DNA of 64,000 bases from Amaricoccus macauensis. Its GTDB lineage: Bacteria; Pseudomonadota; Alphaproteobacteria; Rhodobacterales; Rhodobacteraceae. Under the pieces are notes generated by a model. It searched no databases, was not told the DNA's origin, and saw only the letters and a list, made by a program, of their open reading frames with translations. Both the position numbers and the translations under genes were made by a program. Location of the stretch: the NCBI RefSeq assembly GCF_014201905.1, contig NZ_JACHFM010000005.1, positions 186,001 through 250,000 on the forward strand, written 5' to 3'. Positions 1 through 8,162 of the stretch are shown piece after piece (within the stretch, counting starts at the first letter, position 1; each line of letters starts with the position of its first letter).

Positions 1-701
1 TAGCCGCGAATCATCGCGAGGAAGTTGTCCTGATTGCAGGCATGGAACCCGAGCCAGAGACCGAAGCGATCGGAGAGCGAGACCTTCTCCTCCACCGCCT
101 CGGTGGGGTTCACGCCGCGCTGCCGCTCGTTGTCGATCATGTCCTGCGGCATGAGATGCCGGCGGTTCGAGGTCGCATAGAGCACGACGTTCTCGGGCCG
201 CCCCTCGATGCCGCCGTCGAGCACCGCCTTCAGGCTCTTGTAGTGGCTGTCATCCTTGTCGAACGAAAGGTCGTCGCAGAACAGGATGAAACGCAGGTCC
301 GACCCCCGCAAGACCGTGAGCAGACGGCCGATCGAGGGCAAATCCTCGCGGTGAAGCTCGATGAGCTTCAGCCCCGGCGCCTCGCGCAGGGCTTCCGCGT
401 GCGCCGCCTTGACGAGGCTCGACTTGCCCATGCCGCGGGCGCCCCAGAGCAGCACGTTGTTCGCCGGATGCCCCCGGGCGAACTGGCGGGTGTTGGCGAG
501 CAGCGTGTCACGCGAGCGGTCAACGCCGACCAGCAGGGCGATATCGACGCGAGAGACCCGCGCCACCGGATCGAGCCGGTCCGGCCCGGTGGCCCAAACG
601 AAGGCATCGGCGGCGTCGAGATCGGGAACGTCCGCCGGGGCCGGGCTCATGCGCTCGAGCGCATCGGCGATGCGTCGCAGGGACTTCTTCACGGCGCTCA
701 C
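1..701 (-). CDS. DUF815-family AAA ATPase (3' end cut by window edge)
   Basis: About 233 N-terminal residues are visible; the C-terminus lies beyond base 1. A Walker A loop, GARGMGKSS, sits near residues 87-95 and a Walker B-like FILFCDDLSF near 138-147, which with the overall sequence matches the DUF815 predicted ATP-binding family. These are AAA-type ATPases of unknown physiological role. The GTG start overlaps the tatC stop codon (GTGA), so the gene is probably translationally coupled to the tat operon. An internal methionine further in is less likely because the family is conserved from before it. No substrate or partner can be read from the sequence. Confidence 0.85.
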   Translation of the reverse strand, partial: MSAVKKSLRRIADALERMSPAPADVPDLDAADAFVWATGPDRLDPVARVSRVDIALLVGVDRSRDTLLANTRQFARGHPANNVLLWGARGMGKSSLVKAAHAEALREAPGLKLIELHREDLPSIGRLLTVLRGSDLRFILFCDDLSFDKDDSHYKSLKAVLDGGIEGRPENVVLYATSNRRHLMPQDMIDNERQRGVNPTEAVEEKVSLSDRFGLWLGFHACNQDNFLAMIRG

Positions 702-1549
702 GCGTTGTCAGGCGTGTCGGTGGTGTCGGGATCGTCGACCCAGAGACCCTGCGCCCGAAGTTCCGCCTCACGCTTGCGCTCGAAGAACCGCACGAGAACG
801 ATCGAGACCTCGTAGAGCGGATAGATCGCGGCAAAGAGGATGAGCTGCGACATGACGTCCGGCCCCGGCGTCACGAAGGCGGCGACGACGAGCAGGCCGA
901 CGAGGGCATAGCGGCGGAAGGACGCGAGCCCCTTCGCGCTGACGATGCCGGCGATGCCCATCAGCGTCAGCGCCACCGGCAGCTGGAAGCAGAGGCCGAA
1001 GGCCACCATGAACTTCATGGTGAGGGCAAGATACTCGTTGATCGTGCCGAGGAACTGGATCGTGACGTCCTGGCCCTCGATCGGACCGGCGCCGAACTGC
1101 TGGAAGCCGAGGAAGAAGTCGTAGACCAGCGGCAAGAGGCCGTAGAACGCGAAGGCGCAGCCGAGCATGAAGAGCACCGGCGAGGCGATGAGAAACGGCA
1201 GGAACGCCCGCTTCTCCTGCTTGTAGAGACCGGGCGCGACGAACCGCCAGAGCTGATAGCTGATGACCGGGAAGGACAGGACGAACCCGCCGAACACCGA
1301 GATGCGGATCTGGGTGAAGAACCCCTGCTGCAGGCCGGTGTAGATGAGTTCGGGCTTCTGGCCGTGCTCGATCAGCAGGCGCGTGAGCGGCGCGGCGAGA
1401 AAGTTGAAGATCGGGCCGGCGACGGTAAATGCCGCGACCATCGCCACGCAGAAGGCGATGAGGCAGGTGATGAGCCGCTTCCGCAGCTCGACCAGATGCT
1501 CCATCAGCGGCGCAGTGGAGTCGTCGATGTCCTTGTCGTCGTCTTTCAT
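698..1549 (-). CDS. tatC: Sec-independent translocase subunit TatC
   Basis: TatC is the multispanning receptor of the twin-arginine translocase, which exports folded proteins across the inner membrane. The 283-residue protein has the family hallmark HLVELRKRL near residue 19, the conserved QEKRAFLPF cytoplasmic loop, FGLCFQLPV, and about six hydrophobic spans. Many TatC proteins have FE.P where this one has FQLP. Its ATG overlaps the tatB stop by four bases and its own stop overlaps the DUF815 start, giving a tightly packed tatA-tatB-tatC-DUF815 unit. The N-terminal acidic stretch KDDDKDIDD is a short cytosolic extension. Confidence 0.97.
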   Translation of the reverse strand: MKDDDKDIDDSTAPLMEHLVELRKRLITCLIAFCVAMVAAFTVAGPIFNFLAAPLTRLLIEHGQKPELIYTGLQQGFFTQIRISVFGGFVLSFPVISYQLWRFVAPGLYKQEKRAFLPFLIASPVLFMLGCAFAFYGLLPLVYDFFLGFQQFGAGPIEGQDVTIQFLGTINEYLALTMKFMVAFGLCFQLPVALTLMGIAGIVSAKGLASFRRYALVGLLVVAAFVTPGPDVMSQLILFAAIYPLYEVSIVLVRFFERKREAELRAQGLWVDDPDTTDTPDNA

Positions 1550-2028
1550 CCGCGCGCGGCTCGGCTCTCGTCGGCCGCGGCGGTCGATGCGTCAGCCGCG
1601 TCGGCCCCGGCCAGGGGGGCACGGACGGCCTCCGGCATCGGCGCGGACTGCGCTGGCACGGACTGTGCGGCGGGCTCGGTTGGGGGGGCGGCCGGAGTGG
1701 CTCCGGTCGCGGGAGTGTGCGGTTTGGCCACCGCCTCGCCGTCCTTCGGCAGGATCACGCTGCGCACGGGCTGCGTCGCGAACTTGCGCGCCGACTCGGT
1801 CGCGGAGTTCAGCGTATCGTCGATGGAGCGCAGGCTTTTCGTGACCTCGCTCATGCCGGACTCGTTCGCAGCTTGTTCCAGCGACCGCTGGAATTCGCGC
1901 GCCATGCCTCTTGCCTTGCCGGTGAAGTTGCCAATCGTCCGGAACAGGGCCGGAAGATCCTTCGGCCCGACCACGACGAGCGCAACGACACCGATCAGGA
2001 AGAGTTCGCCCCAACCGATGTCAAACAT
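1546..2028 (-). CDS. tatB: Sec-independent translocase subunit TatB
   Basis: TatB joins TatC to form the twin-arginine signal receptor. The N-terminus MFDIGWGELFLIGVVALVVVG is a single membrane helix followed by the GPKDLP hinge and an amphipathic helix, the standard TatB layout. The remaining two thirds of the 160 residues are a low-complexity Pro/Ala-rich cytosolic tail (residues ~85-160), typical for the family and poorly conserved. It begins 4 bases after tatA and overlaps tatC by ATGA. Distinguished from TatA by the GWGEL N-terminus, the length and the longer amphipathic helix. Confidence 0.95.
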   Translation of the reverse strand: MFDIGWGELFLIGVVALVVVGPKDLPALFRTIGNFTGKARGMAREFQRSLEQAANESGMSEVTKSLRSIDDTLNSATESARKFATQPVRSVILPKDGEAVAKPHTPATGATPAAPPTEPAAQSVPAQSAPMPEAVRAPLAGADAADASTAAADESRAARG

Positions 2029-2032
2029 TCAG

Positions 2033-2254
2033 TCAGACTTTTTCTTTCTCGGGCGTGATGTCGCGAGCGTGTTCCGCCGCGGCCGCCTGCTGGGTGCTTT
2101 CGATCTCCGCCTTGCCCTCGCTCAGGCCGCGCTTGAAGCTGGTGATGCCCTTGCCGACCTCGCCCATCAGGCCCGCGACCTTGCCGCGGCCGAAGAGGAC
2201 CAGCACGACGACCGCTACGAGAAGCAGACCACCCGGTCCGATATTGTTCAGCAT
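2033..2254 (-). CDS. tatA: Sec-independent translocase subunit TatA
   Basis: TatA oligomerises to form the transport-active element of the Tat pathway. The 73-residue product has an N-terminal hydrophobic helix ([12 protein letters not shown]), the signature FGRGKV hinge, an amphipathic helix with LMGEVGKGI and a charged tail. The chosen ATG is preceded by GGAG at normal spacing. The reading frame stays open for another 35 codons upstream, but those codons do not resemble TatA. It is the first gene of the tatABC operon. Confidence 0.95.
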   Translation of the reverse strand: MLNNIGPGGLLLVAVVVLVLFGRGKVAGLMGEVGKGITSFKRGLSEGKAEIESTQQAAAAEHARDITPEKEKV

Positions 2255-2370
2255 GTCGTGTCTCCTAACCGCAGGGCAGCCTCCGGCACGCCCTGCATGT
2301 TGCGTTACATATGGCGTCGGACGGTCAGGATCAAACCCCAAACCGCTGGCGCGCGTCAAATCAACTGTGA

Positions 2371-2392
2371 AGAGCCGCGCCTCGCGGCGCGG
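2371..2392 (-). terminator. Hairpin directly after folE2
   Basis: A 7-bp perfect GC stem (CCGCGCC / GGCGCGG) with a four-base loop starts at the folE2 stop codon and is followed on the minus strand by CTCTTC. The U-tract is poor, so this is a probable rather than certain intrinsic terminator. Confidence 0.5.
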
Positions 2393-3508
2393 TCAGCCGA
2401 CGTGGTAGAGCGAATCGAACAGCCGGGGGTCGAAGCTCTTCTGCCGGAACGTCTCGCCCATGGTGAGAACGGACACCGCATCGTGGCTGTGCAGCGATTC
2501 CTGGTGGCTGGCCACCACGCGGAAATCACCGATCCGCGCGTCGCGCCCGAGGCTCTCGCAGAGCAGGCGCACCGCGTCCTCGACGAAGATCGCGTTCGAG
2601 CCGTTGAGCTCGGCGAACGCCTGCTCGTCCTCGCGCTTCACCATGACCTGCGTCTCGGTCGGGATCGCGTCGTTGCAGAGACCGACCAGATCCTCGAACC
2701 AGAGCACCTCGTCCCCCGTCACCTCCACCGAGACGCGGGCAACCGAGCGCTGCGAGTGCGGCGTGGCGATCTGGCCACGGGTACGGCGCGCGTGCTCGGA
2801 AAGTTCGAGCGAGCACGGGCAGGTCGACGAATACACATAGTCGAGGTGGATGATCTTCTGCCGCGAGGTGGCGGTCTTCGCCATCTCGAGCGCGATGTTG
2901 TAGTACTGATAGCCCTCGAGTCCGCTGCGCAGCGACCGCTTCAGCATCGGGTAGCTGAAGCGCAGCATGATCCGCGCATCGTAGCTGTCGAGATCACGAA
3001 GATAGCTGTCGAGGACAGCGTCCACCACCTCGAACGAGAACTGCGTCTCGGCATGCCGGTAGAAGGACCGCATGATGCGGCTCATGTTGATGCCCTTCTT
3101 GTCGGCCTCGAGGCTGACCGAGCCGGTCACCGACGTCTCGAGCTGCACGTCGCCGCCCGATCTGGTGTGGAAGCGAATCGGCAGCCGGAAGTTGGAGATC
3201 CCCACGTGCTGGATGCCGGTCTTGGCCCCCTTGATGAGGCTGTCCGGTCCGTTCTGCAGGTCGGGCAACGTGGCAATATAGGCCGGATCGGTGGTGAAAT
3301 CGGCGGGATAGGTTCGCGACAGCATGGGGTAGGACGCCTCGGCCGCGCGGGCGAGCACTGCCGCAACGGCCGGATCAGCCAGATCCGCAGCACCACTGCC
3401 CGCCCAGCGCAGCAACGTCCGCGCAGCACGCTCGGCGTCGGCCAGGCTCGGGCGCGCTTCAAGGTCGAAAGGCTCTCCGGCGTCCGGCGCAGGCGTGTGC
3501 ATGTTCAT
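2393..3508 (-). CDS. folE2: GTP cyclohydrolase FolE2 (type IB)
   Basis: FolE2 converts GTP to 7,8-dihydroneopterin triphosphate, the first step of folate and queuosine synthesis, using a metal other than the obligate zinc of FolE. The signature CPCSLELSEHA, which holds the catalytic and metal-binding cysteine of the family, is present at mid-protein. The ATG at 3508 is chosen because GAGGGACG lies just upstream; the frame stays open 26 codons further without a good site. The product is about 371 residues, at the long end for FolE2. queA, a queuosine enzyme, lies 20 kb away. I saw no Zur-type box upstream. Confidence 0.93.
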   Translation of the reverse strand: MNMHTPAPDAGEPFDLEARPSLADAERAARTLLRWAGSGAADLADPAVAAVLARAAEASYPMLSRTYPADFTTDPAYIATLPDLQNGPDSLIKGAKTGIQHVGISNFRLPIRFHTRSGGDVQLETSVTGSVSLEADKKGINMSRIMRSFYRHAETQFSFEVVDAVLDSYLRDLDSYDARIMLRFSYPMLKRSLRSGLEGYQYYNIALEMAKTATSRQKIIHLDYVYSSTCPCSLELSEHARRTRGQIATPHSQRSVARVSVEVTGDEVLWFEDLVGLCNDAIPTETQVMVKREDEQAFAELNGSNAIFVEDAVRLLCESLGRDARIGDFRVVASHQESLHSHDAVSVLTMGETFRQKSFDPRLFDSLYHVG

Positions 3509-3668
3509 TTCCGTCCCTCGCTCATCACCATGGGCTCCGAAGATCAGATGGTGTGCGCGAACCAAATTCAAAGGTCGCAGGCCCATCCTCCAGAGTCAAA
3601 GCTCAGTCCGTCAACCAGAAATGGAATCTGCGGCAGAATGCAATCGCGATCATAGGAGAAGGTTTATC

Positions 3669-4856
3669 TTACTTGAGAGCACTCTCCAGCGCTCCAAGGA
3701 TATCGGCTCTAAGATCACGCGAATCTTCAAGACCAACGGACAGGCGGATGAGCCCGTCGCCGATACCAAGAGCGGCGCGCTGATCGGCTGAGAGCCGTTG
3801 GTGCGTCGTGGTCGCCGGATGCGTCACGATGCTGCGCGAATCACCCAGATTGTTGGATATGAGCACGATCTTCAGCGCATCGATGAAGCGGAACGCCCCC
3901 GCCTTGCCGCCCTTCAGCTCCAGCGCCAGCATGGTGCCGCCGGTCTCCATCTGGCGGGCCGAGAGTTCCGCCTGCGGATGACTCGCAAGGCCCGGGTAGA
4001 CGGTGCGCTCGAGAGCCGGGTGGCCCTCGACGGCACGCGCGATGTCGTCGGCGGTGGCGGCCTGCGCCCGGCAGCGCAGGTCGAGCGTCTCGAGGCCCTT
4101 CAGCATCACCCAGGCATTGAACGGACTCATGGCCCCGCCGGTATGCTTCACAAAGGTCTCGAACGGCCCGCGGACGAAATCACGCCGGCCGAGGACAATA
4201 CCGCCAAGGCAGCGGCCCTGACCGTCCACGTGCTTGGTGGCGGAGTAGATCACCACATCGGCGCCAAGCTCGATGCTGCGCTGGAAGACCGGGGTCGCGA
4301 AGACGTTGTCCACGACGACCTGCGCGCCGACCGCGTGGGCGAGGCGCGCGACCGCGGCGATGTCGATGATCTCGAGCGTCGGGTTGGAGATCGATTCGAG
4401 GAAGACGAGCTTGGTATCCGGCCGAAGCGCCGCTTCCCACGCCGCGAGATCGGTGCCGTCGACGAGGTCCACCTCGACGCCGAAGCGCGGCAGCAGCGTC
4501 TCGACGATGTAGAGGCAGGAGCCAAAGAGCGCGCGCGACGCGACCACATGGTCCCCCGCGGCCAGCTGGCAGAAGAGCGCGGCATGCACCGCAGCCATCC
4601 CCGACGCCGTGGCGAAGGCGGCCTCCGCCCCCTCGATCGACGCCATCCGGTCCTCGAACATGCGAACCGTCGGGTTGCCGTAGCGAGCATAGACGAATTC
4701 GTCCGGCCCCGAGGAGATGAAACGGCGCTCCGCGGTCTCGGCGTCCGGGTAGACGAAGCCCTGAGTGAGGAAGATCGCCTCGGACATCTCGCCGTAGTGG
4801 CTCCGCCGGGTGCCTTCATGCACCGACCGCGTCCTCAGGCTCCAGTCCTCGCTCAT
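3669..4856 (-). CDS. metZ: O-succinylhomoserine sulfhydrylase
   Basis: A PLP-dependent Cys/Met-metabolism enzyme that makes homocysteine from O-succinylhomoserine and sulfide in the direct sulfhydrylation route to methionine. The 395-residue length, the PLP lysine in YSATKHVDGQGR (K208), the ASGMAAVHAAL motif and FVYARYGNPTVRMFEDR fit MetZ better than cystathionine gamma-synthase or beta-lyase, though the subfamilies are close. The ATG is preceded by GAGGATC. Upstream, 4876-4903 can fold into a strong GC hairpin just before the ribosome binding site. I could not recognise a SAM riboswitch there. Confidence 0.88.
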   Translation of the reverse strand: MSEDWSLRTRSVHEGTRRSHYGEMSEAIFLTQGFVYPDAETAERRFISSGPDEFVYARYGNPTVRMFEDRMASIEGAEAAFATASGMAAVHAALFCQLAAGDHVVASRALFGSCLYIVETLLPRFGVEVDLVDGTDLAAWEAALRPDTKLVFLESISNPTLEIIDIAAVARLAHAVGAQVVVDNVFATPVFQRSIELGADVVIYSATKHVDGQGRCLGGIVLGRRDFVRGPFETFVKHTGGAMSPFNAWVMLKGLETLDLRCRAQAATADDIARAVEGHPALERTVYPGLASHPQAELSARQMETGGTMLALELKGGKAGAFRFIDALKIVLISNNLGDSRSIVTHPATTTHQRLSADQRAALGIGDGLIRLSVGLEDSRDLRADILGALESALK

Positions 4857-5062
4857 CGTCCGATCCTCAGAGAGATTGGCCGGTGCGCGCCCGCCGCGCG
4901 CCGGCAAGGGCGCCGCAGTAGCTCCTATCCCTGCCCGGGTCAACGAATCCATCCGGTCATCCTCAGCGACCCGTGATGCGACTGCCACGCCACAGCGACG
5001 TTACGATTTCGTCACGGCGCTTTGACGCTCGACGGCTAGACCTCTGCGTGAAGGAGGCGGCC

Positions 5063-6067
5063 ATGGCGTATCTCGGAGTGCGCGCGACGGTGGCGGGGCT
5101 CATGGCCTCCGAACCCGGCGTGTCGCTGCGCGAGCGCCTCGCCCGGCGCCTCGCCGGCGGGTCAGGACCCGTGGCGGTGCTGGTGCATGGTTACAAGTTT
5201 CACCCCGACCGCCGCGGCCTTGATCCCGAGCTGTCGGTCTTCGCCCCCACGCCGCGCGGGGAGGGCACCCGGGTGCGCAGCTGGCCCGCCGGGCTCGGCT
5301 TCGCCGACGACGACGGCGAGACCGGGGTTGCGATCGGCTTCGGCTGGCCCGCCGACGCGCCGCTGTTCCTCAGCCTGCTCGGCACCGGACGGAACGGCTT
5401 TGCGCGCGTTTATGTCGCAGCGGCGAACTGGGCGGTGCAACTCGCCGAGCTCATCAGACTGGTGCAGGAGCTCGCGCCCGGGCGGCCGGTCGACATGCTG
5501 GCGCACTCGCTCGGCGCTCGGGTGGCGCTCGCCGCACTCCCGCATCTCGACGAGGCGCCCGGGCGGGTGATCCTGCTCGGCGCGGCGGAGTACGAGGCGG
5601 AGGCGATGCGCAGCCTCGCAGGCGTGCGCGGCGCCCGGGAGCCGCAAATCTACAACGTCACCACGCGGGCCAACGACGCCTACGATCTCGCCTTCGAGTG
5701 CTTCGCGCCGCGCCCCGCCGGCGCTGGTCGCGCCCTCGGGTCGGGCTTGACAGGGGCGCCTCCGAGCTGGTTCGACCTTCAGCTCGATCACCCGGCGGTG
5801 ACCGAGTGGATCAACGGTCAGGGCATCGCCCTGTCGCAGCCCGAGGCGCGGGTCTGCCACTGGAGCTTCTACACACGCCCCGGCGCGTTCGCCGTCTACG
5901 GCGCGATCCTGCGACGAGCGCCCGGCTGGGACGTGGCGGACCTGCGCCGGGTGCGCTGCCTCATGGTTCAGGAACCGCGCTGGAGCCGCCTCCTGCCCCG
6001 ACGCGGCCGGTCCGGTGCGGCCGACCGGCTCGGCACCGGCTTCGGGGCCGGTCTCGGGCACGCTTGA
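5063..6067 (+). CDS. Alpha/beta hydrolase (DUF900-like)
   Basis: A 334-residue hydrolase-fold protein of unknown substrate. It has the oxyanion strand AVLVHGYKF near residues 38-46, and the nucleophile elbow AHSLGARVAL with S149. The sequence resembles DUF900-type cytosolic esterases. There is no obvious signal peptide. The ATG is chosen because AAGGAGG precedes it at ideal spacing; the open frame upstream runs into the divergent metZ promoter region. It is transcribed away from metZ and followed 53 bases later by a glutathione S-transferase gene. Confidence 0.75.
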   Translation: MAYLGVRATVAGLMASEPGVSLRERLARRLAGGSGPVAVLVHGYKFHPDRRGLDPELSVFAPTPRGEGTRVRSWPAGLGFADDDGETGVAIGFGWPADAPLFLSLLGTGRNGFARVYVAAANWAVQLAELIRLVQELAPGRPVDMLAHSLGARVALAALPHLDEAPGRVILLGAAEYEAEAMRSLAGVRGAREPQIYNVTTRANDAYDLAFECFAPRPAGAGRALGSGLTGAPPSWFDLQLDHPAVTEWINGQGIALSQPEARVCHWSFYTRPGAFAVYGAILRRAPGWDVADLRRVRCLMVQEPRWSRLLPRRGRSGAADRLGTGFGAGLGHA

Positions 6068-6120
6068 TCGCGCCAGCGAGTGCGCCATGTTGCCACTCGT
6101 ACACAGCGTCCGGAAATCCA

Positions 6121-6834
6121 ATGATGTCCAAACCGATAGAGCTCTACTTCTGGCCGACTCCGAACGGCTTCAAGGCCGCCATCGCCCTGCTCGAGATGGG
6201 GCTGCCCTTCGACTTGCATCTGATCGACATCGGCAAGGGCGACCAGTTCCAGCCGCACTTCCTGAAGATTTCGCCGAACAACCGGATCCCGGCGATCGTC
6301 GATCCCGACGGCCCCGGCGGCAAGCCGATCCCGGTCTTCGAGTCGGGCGCGATCCTGCAATACCTCGGGCGCAAGACCGGCAAGTTCTACCCCAGCGACG
6401 AACGGGCCCGCGTCGAGGTCGAGGAGTGGTTGATGTGGCAGATGGGCGGCGTCGGCCCGATGGCCGGGCAGGCGAACCACTTCCTGCGCTATGCCCCGGC
6501 GATGGACCCGCCGCAGGTGCTGCCCTATGCGCAGGACCGCTACCGCAACGAGGTCAGCCGTCTCTATGGCGTGCTCGACAGACGCCTCGCCGGGCGAGAG
6601 TACGTGGCGGGCGACTACTCCATCGCCGACATCGCCATCTGGCCGTGGGTCCGCAGCTGGGAGAACCAGGAACAGGACATCACCCAGTTCCCGAACGTGT
6701 CCGCATGGCTCGACCGGATCGCGGCGCGACCGGCGGTGCAGGCGGCCGTGGAGCTGGGCAAGGAGGCGCGGAGCAACCTCCCCCACGACAAGAACGCCCA
6801 GAAGGTGCTGTTCGGGCAGGGCGCGCGGTCCTGA
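6121..6834 (+). CDS. Glutathione S-transferase (YfcG/Ure2p-like)
   Basis: A cytosolic glutathione transferase-fold protein of 237 residues. The N-terminal thioredoxin-like domain (residues ~1-90) carries ELYFWPTPNGFKAAIALLE, a cis-proline segment NNRIPAIVDPDG and the glutathione-binding FESGAILQYLG. The helical domain contains ADIAIWPWVRSW. The TPNG start is typical of YfcG-like disulfide-bond reductases. Two adjacent ATG codons (6121, 6124) are equally possible starts. Substrate unknown. Confidence 0.88.
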   Translation: MMSKPIELYFWPTPNGFKAAIALLEMGLPFDLHLIDIGKGDQFQPHFLKISPNNRIPAIVDPDGPGGKPIPVFESGAILQYLGRKTGKFYPSDERARVEVEEWLMWQMGGVGPMAGQANHFLRYAPAMDPPQVLPYAQDRYRNEVSRLYGVLDRRLAGREYVAGDYSIADIAIWPWVRSWENQEQDITQFPNVSAWLDRIAARPAVQAAVELGKEARSNLPHDKNAQKVLFGQGARS

Positions 6835-6875
6835 GGCTCGCCCCCGCCCGGGGTGCGTGCTAATGGCTCGGGAAT

Positions 6876-6895
6876 CGCGGGCCAATCGGCCCGCG
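6876..6895 (+). terminator. Hairpin between GST gene and pyrE
   Basis: A perfect 8-bp stem CGCGGGCC / GGCCCGCG with loop AATC lies 40 bases after the GST stop and 25 before pyrE. No U-tract follows, so it may be a weak terminator or a leader hairpin of pyrE. Confidence 0.35.
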
Positions 6896-6920
6896 CCCCC
6901 TGTGAGCGAGAGGAGTTCCG

Positions 6921-7616
6921 ATGTCCCTGGGCGGCTTTCCCACTGATGCAGAGATGGCCCGCCTGACGGCACGGATGCTGCTCGAGGTAAAGGCGGTGAA
7001 CTTCCGGCGTGACGAGCCCTACAAGCTCACCTCCGGGCTCGCCTCGCCGGTCTACATCGATTGCCGCAAGCTCATCTCGTTCCCGCTGGTCCGCTCGGCG
7101 CTGATGGATTTCGCCGTGGCGAAGATCCTGCGCGACGCCGGTTTCGCGCGCTTCGACGCGGTGGCGGGCGGCGAGACCGCCGGCATCCCGTTCGCCGCGT
7201 GGATCGCCGAGCGCATGGGCCTGCCGATGCTCTACGTCCGCAAGAAGCCCAAGGGTTTCGGGCGGAACGCCCAGATCGAGGGCGATCTCGCAGAAGGCGC
7301 GCGGGTGCTGCTCGTCGAGGATCTCACCACCGACGGCGGCTCGAAACTCCGCTTCGCCGAGGCGCTGCGCGGCGCGGGGGCCGAGGTGGGGCACACCTTC
7401 GTGCTCTTCTTCTACGCGATCTTCCCGCAGACCGAGCCCGCGCTTCTCGAGCAGGGGCTGAAGCTGCACTACCTCGCCACCTGGCGCGACGTGCTTGCCG
7501 AGGCGCGCGCCGGAGGTCATTTCGACACGGGCACGCTGGCCGAGGTGGGCTCTTTCCTCGCCGAACCGCTTGCCTGGTCCGGCGCACACGGCGGCATCAC
7601 CGAAGTCGTGAGCTGA
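6921..7616 (+). CDS. pyrE: Orotate phosphoribosyltransferase
   Basis: PyrE condenses orotate with PRPP to give orotidine 5'-phosphate in pyrimidine synthesis. The PRPP loop [14 protein letters not shown] is intact, together with [17 protein letters not shown] near the N-terminus and the flexible-loop region [18 protein letters not shown]. The 231-residue length is normal for the alphaproteobacterial form. AGGAG precedes the ATG. No other pyr gene is nearby. Confidence 0.95.
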   Translation: MSLGGFPTDAEMARLTARMLLEVKAVNFRRDEPYKLTSGLASPVYIDCRKLISFPLVRSALMDFAVAKILRDAGFARFDAVAGGETAGIPFAAWIAERMGLPMLYVRKKPKGFGRNAQIEGDLAEGARVLLVEDLTTDGGSKLRFAEALRGAGAEVGHTFVLFFYAIFPQTEPALLEQGLKLHYLATWRDVLAEARAGGHFDTGTLAEVGSFLAEPLAWSGAHGGITEVVS

Positions 7617-7682
7617 GGCGCCCGCCGCTTCGGGATCCATCGCCGATCCGGCCCGTGGCCGCATCGGCGAGCGGGTGGGCGG

Positions 7683-8024
7683 TCAGGCGTAGACCGACTC
7701 CCGGCCGAAGTGCTTGGCCAGCAGATAGTAGATCACCGCGCGGTACTTGCTGCGGTTCGACCGGCCATAGGTCTCGATCGCCGCGTCGATACCGGACATG
7801 AGCTCCGGGCCGTCCGGCAGTCCGAGCTTCTTCATCAGGAAGTTCTTGCGGATCGTTTCGAGTTCCGAGGCCTCGCTGCCGGCGACGGTCGAGGAGTCGT
7901 TGTTGTAGATCGCCGGCCCGAGGCCGATCGCCACCTTGGTCAGGAGCGCCATATCCGGCTCGACCTTGCATTTCTCCCGCAGATCGGCGGCATACGCCGC
8001 AATCAGATCGTCCCGCTTGCTCAT
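7683..8024 (-). CDS. DUF2853 family protein
   Basis: A 113-residue soluble protein matching DUF2853, a small uncharacterised family common in Rhodobacterales and Bacteroidetes. Recognisable segments are IYNNDSSTVAGSE, LETIRKNFLMKKLGL and the C-terminal YLLAKHFGRES. The start MSKRDD is preceded by a purine-rich GGGAGAGAAAGC. It is transcribed divergently from treZ with 138 bases between them. Function unknown; nothing in the neighbourhood clarifies it. Confidence 0.85.
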   Translation of the reverse strand: MSKRDDLIAAYAADLREKCKVEPDMALLTKVAIGLGPAIYNNDSSTVAGSEASELETIRKNFLMKKLGLPDGPELMSGIDAAIETYGRSNRSKYRAVIYYLLAKHFGRESVYA

Positions 8025-8132
8025 GCTTTCTCTCCCTCTTGCGCGCCGTTCCGCGTCGCCGGGAGGATACGACGGCACCCGACGCTTGGAAACCCGATGC
8101 GTGGAACGCTCCAATGCCCATGACGTTGCACC

Positions 8133-8142
8133 TTCGTACGAA
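8133..8142. promoter_or_regulatory. Palindrome just upstream of treZ
   Basis: TTCGTACGAA is a perfect 10-bp palindrome ending 20 bases before the treZ ATG, flanked by a looser ACGTT...AACGT pair (8123-8127, 8143-8147). The position suits a repressor site for treZY, but no regulator is encoded beside it. Confidence 0.35.
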
Positions 8143-8162
8143 AACGTAACCGCGGGGATGGT

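Noticed and set aside
3509-3668. Folate riboswitch or Zur box before folE2
   Set aside because: Neither a recognisable tetrahydrofolate riboswitch core nor a GTTATAA-like zinc box is seen in these 160 bases.
4857-5062. SAM-responsive riboswitch before metZ
   Set aside because: alphaproteobacterial metZ genes often have one, but I could not find the conserved SAM-II core here. Only a GC hairpin near 4876-4903 is visible; a covariance search would decide.
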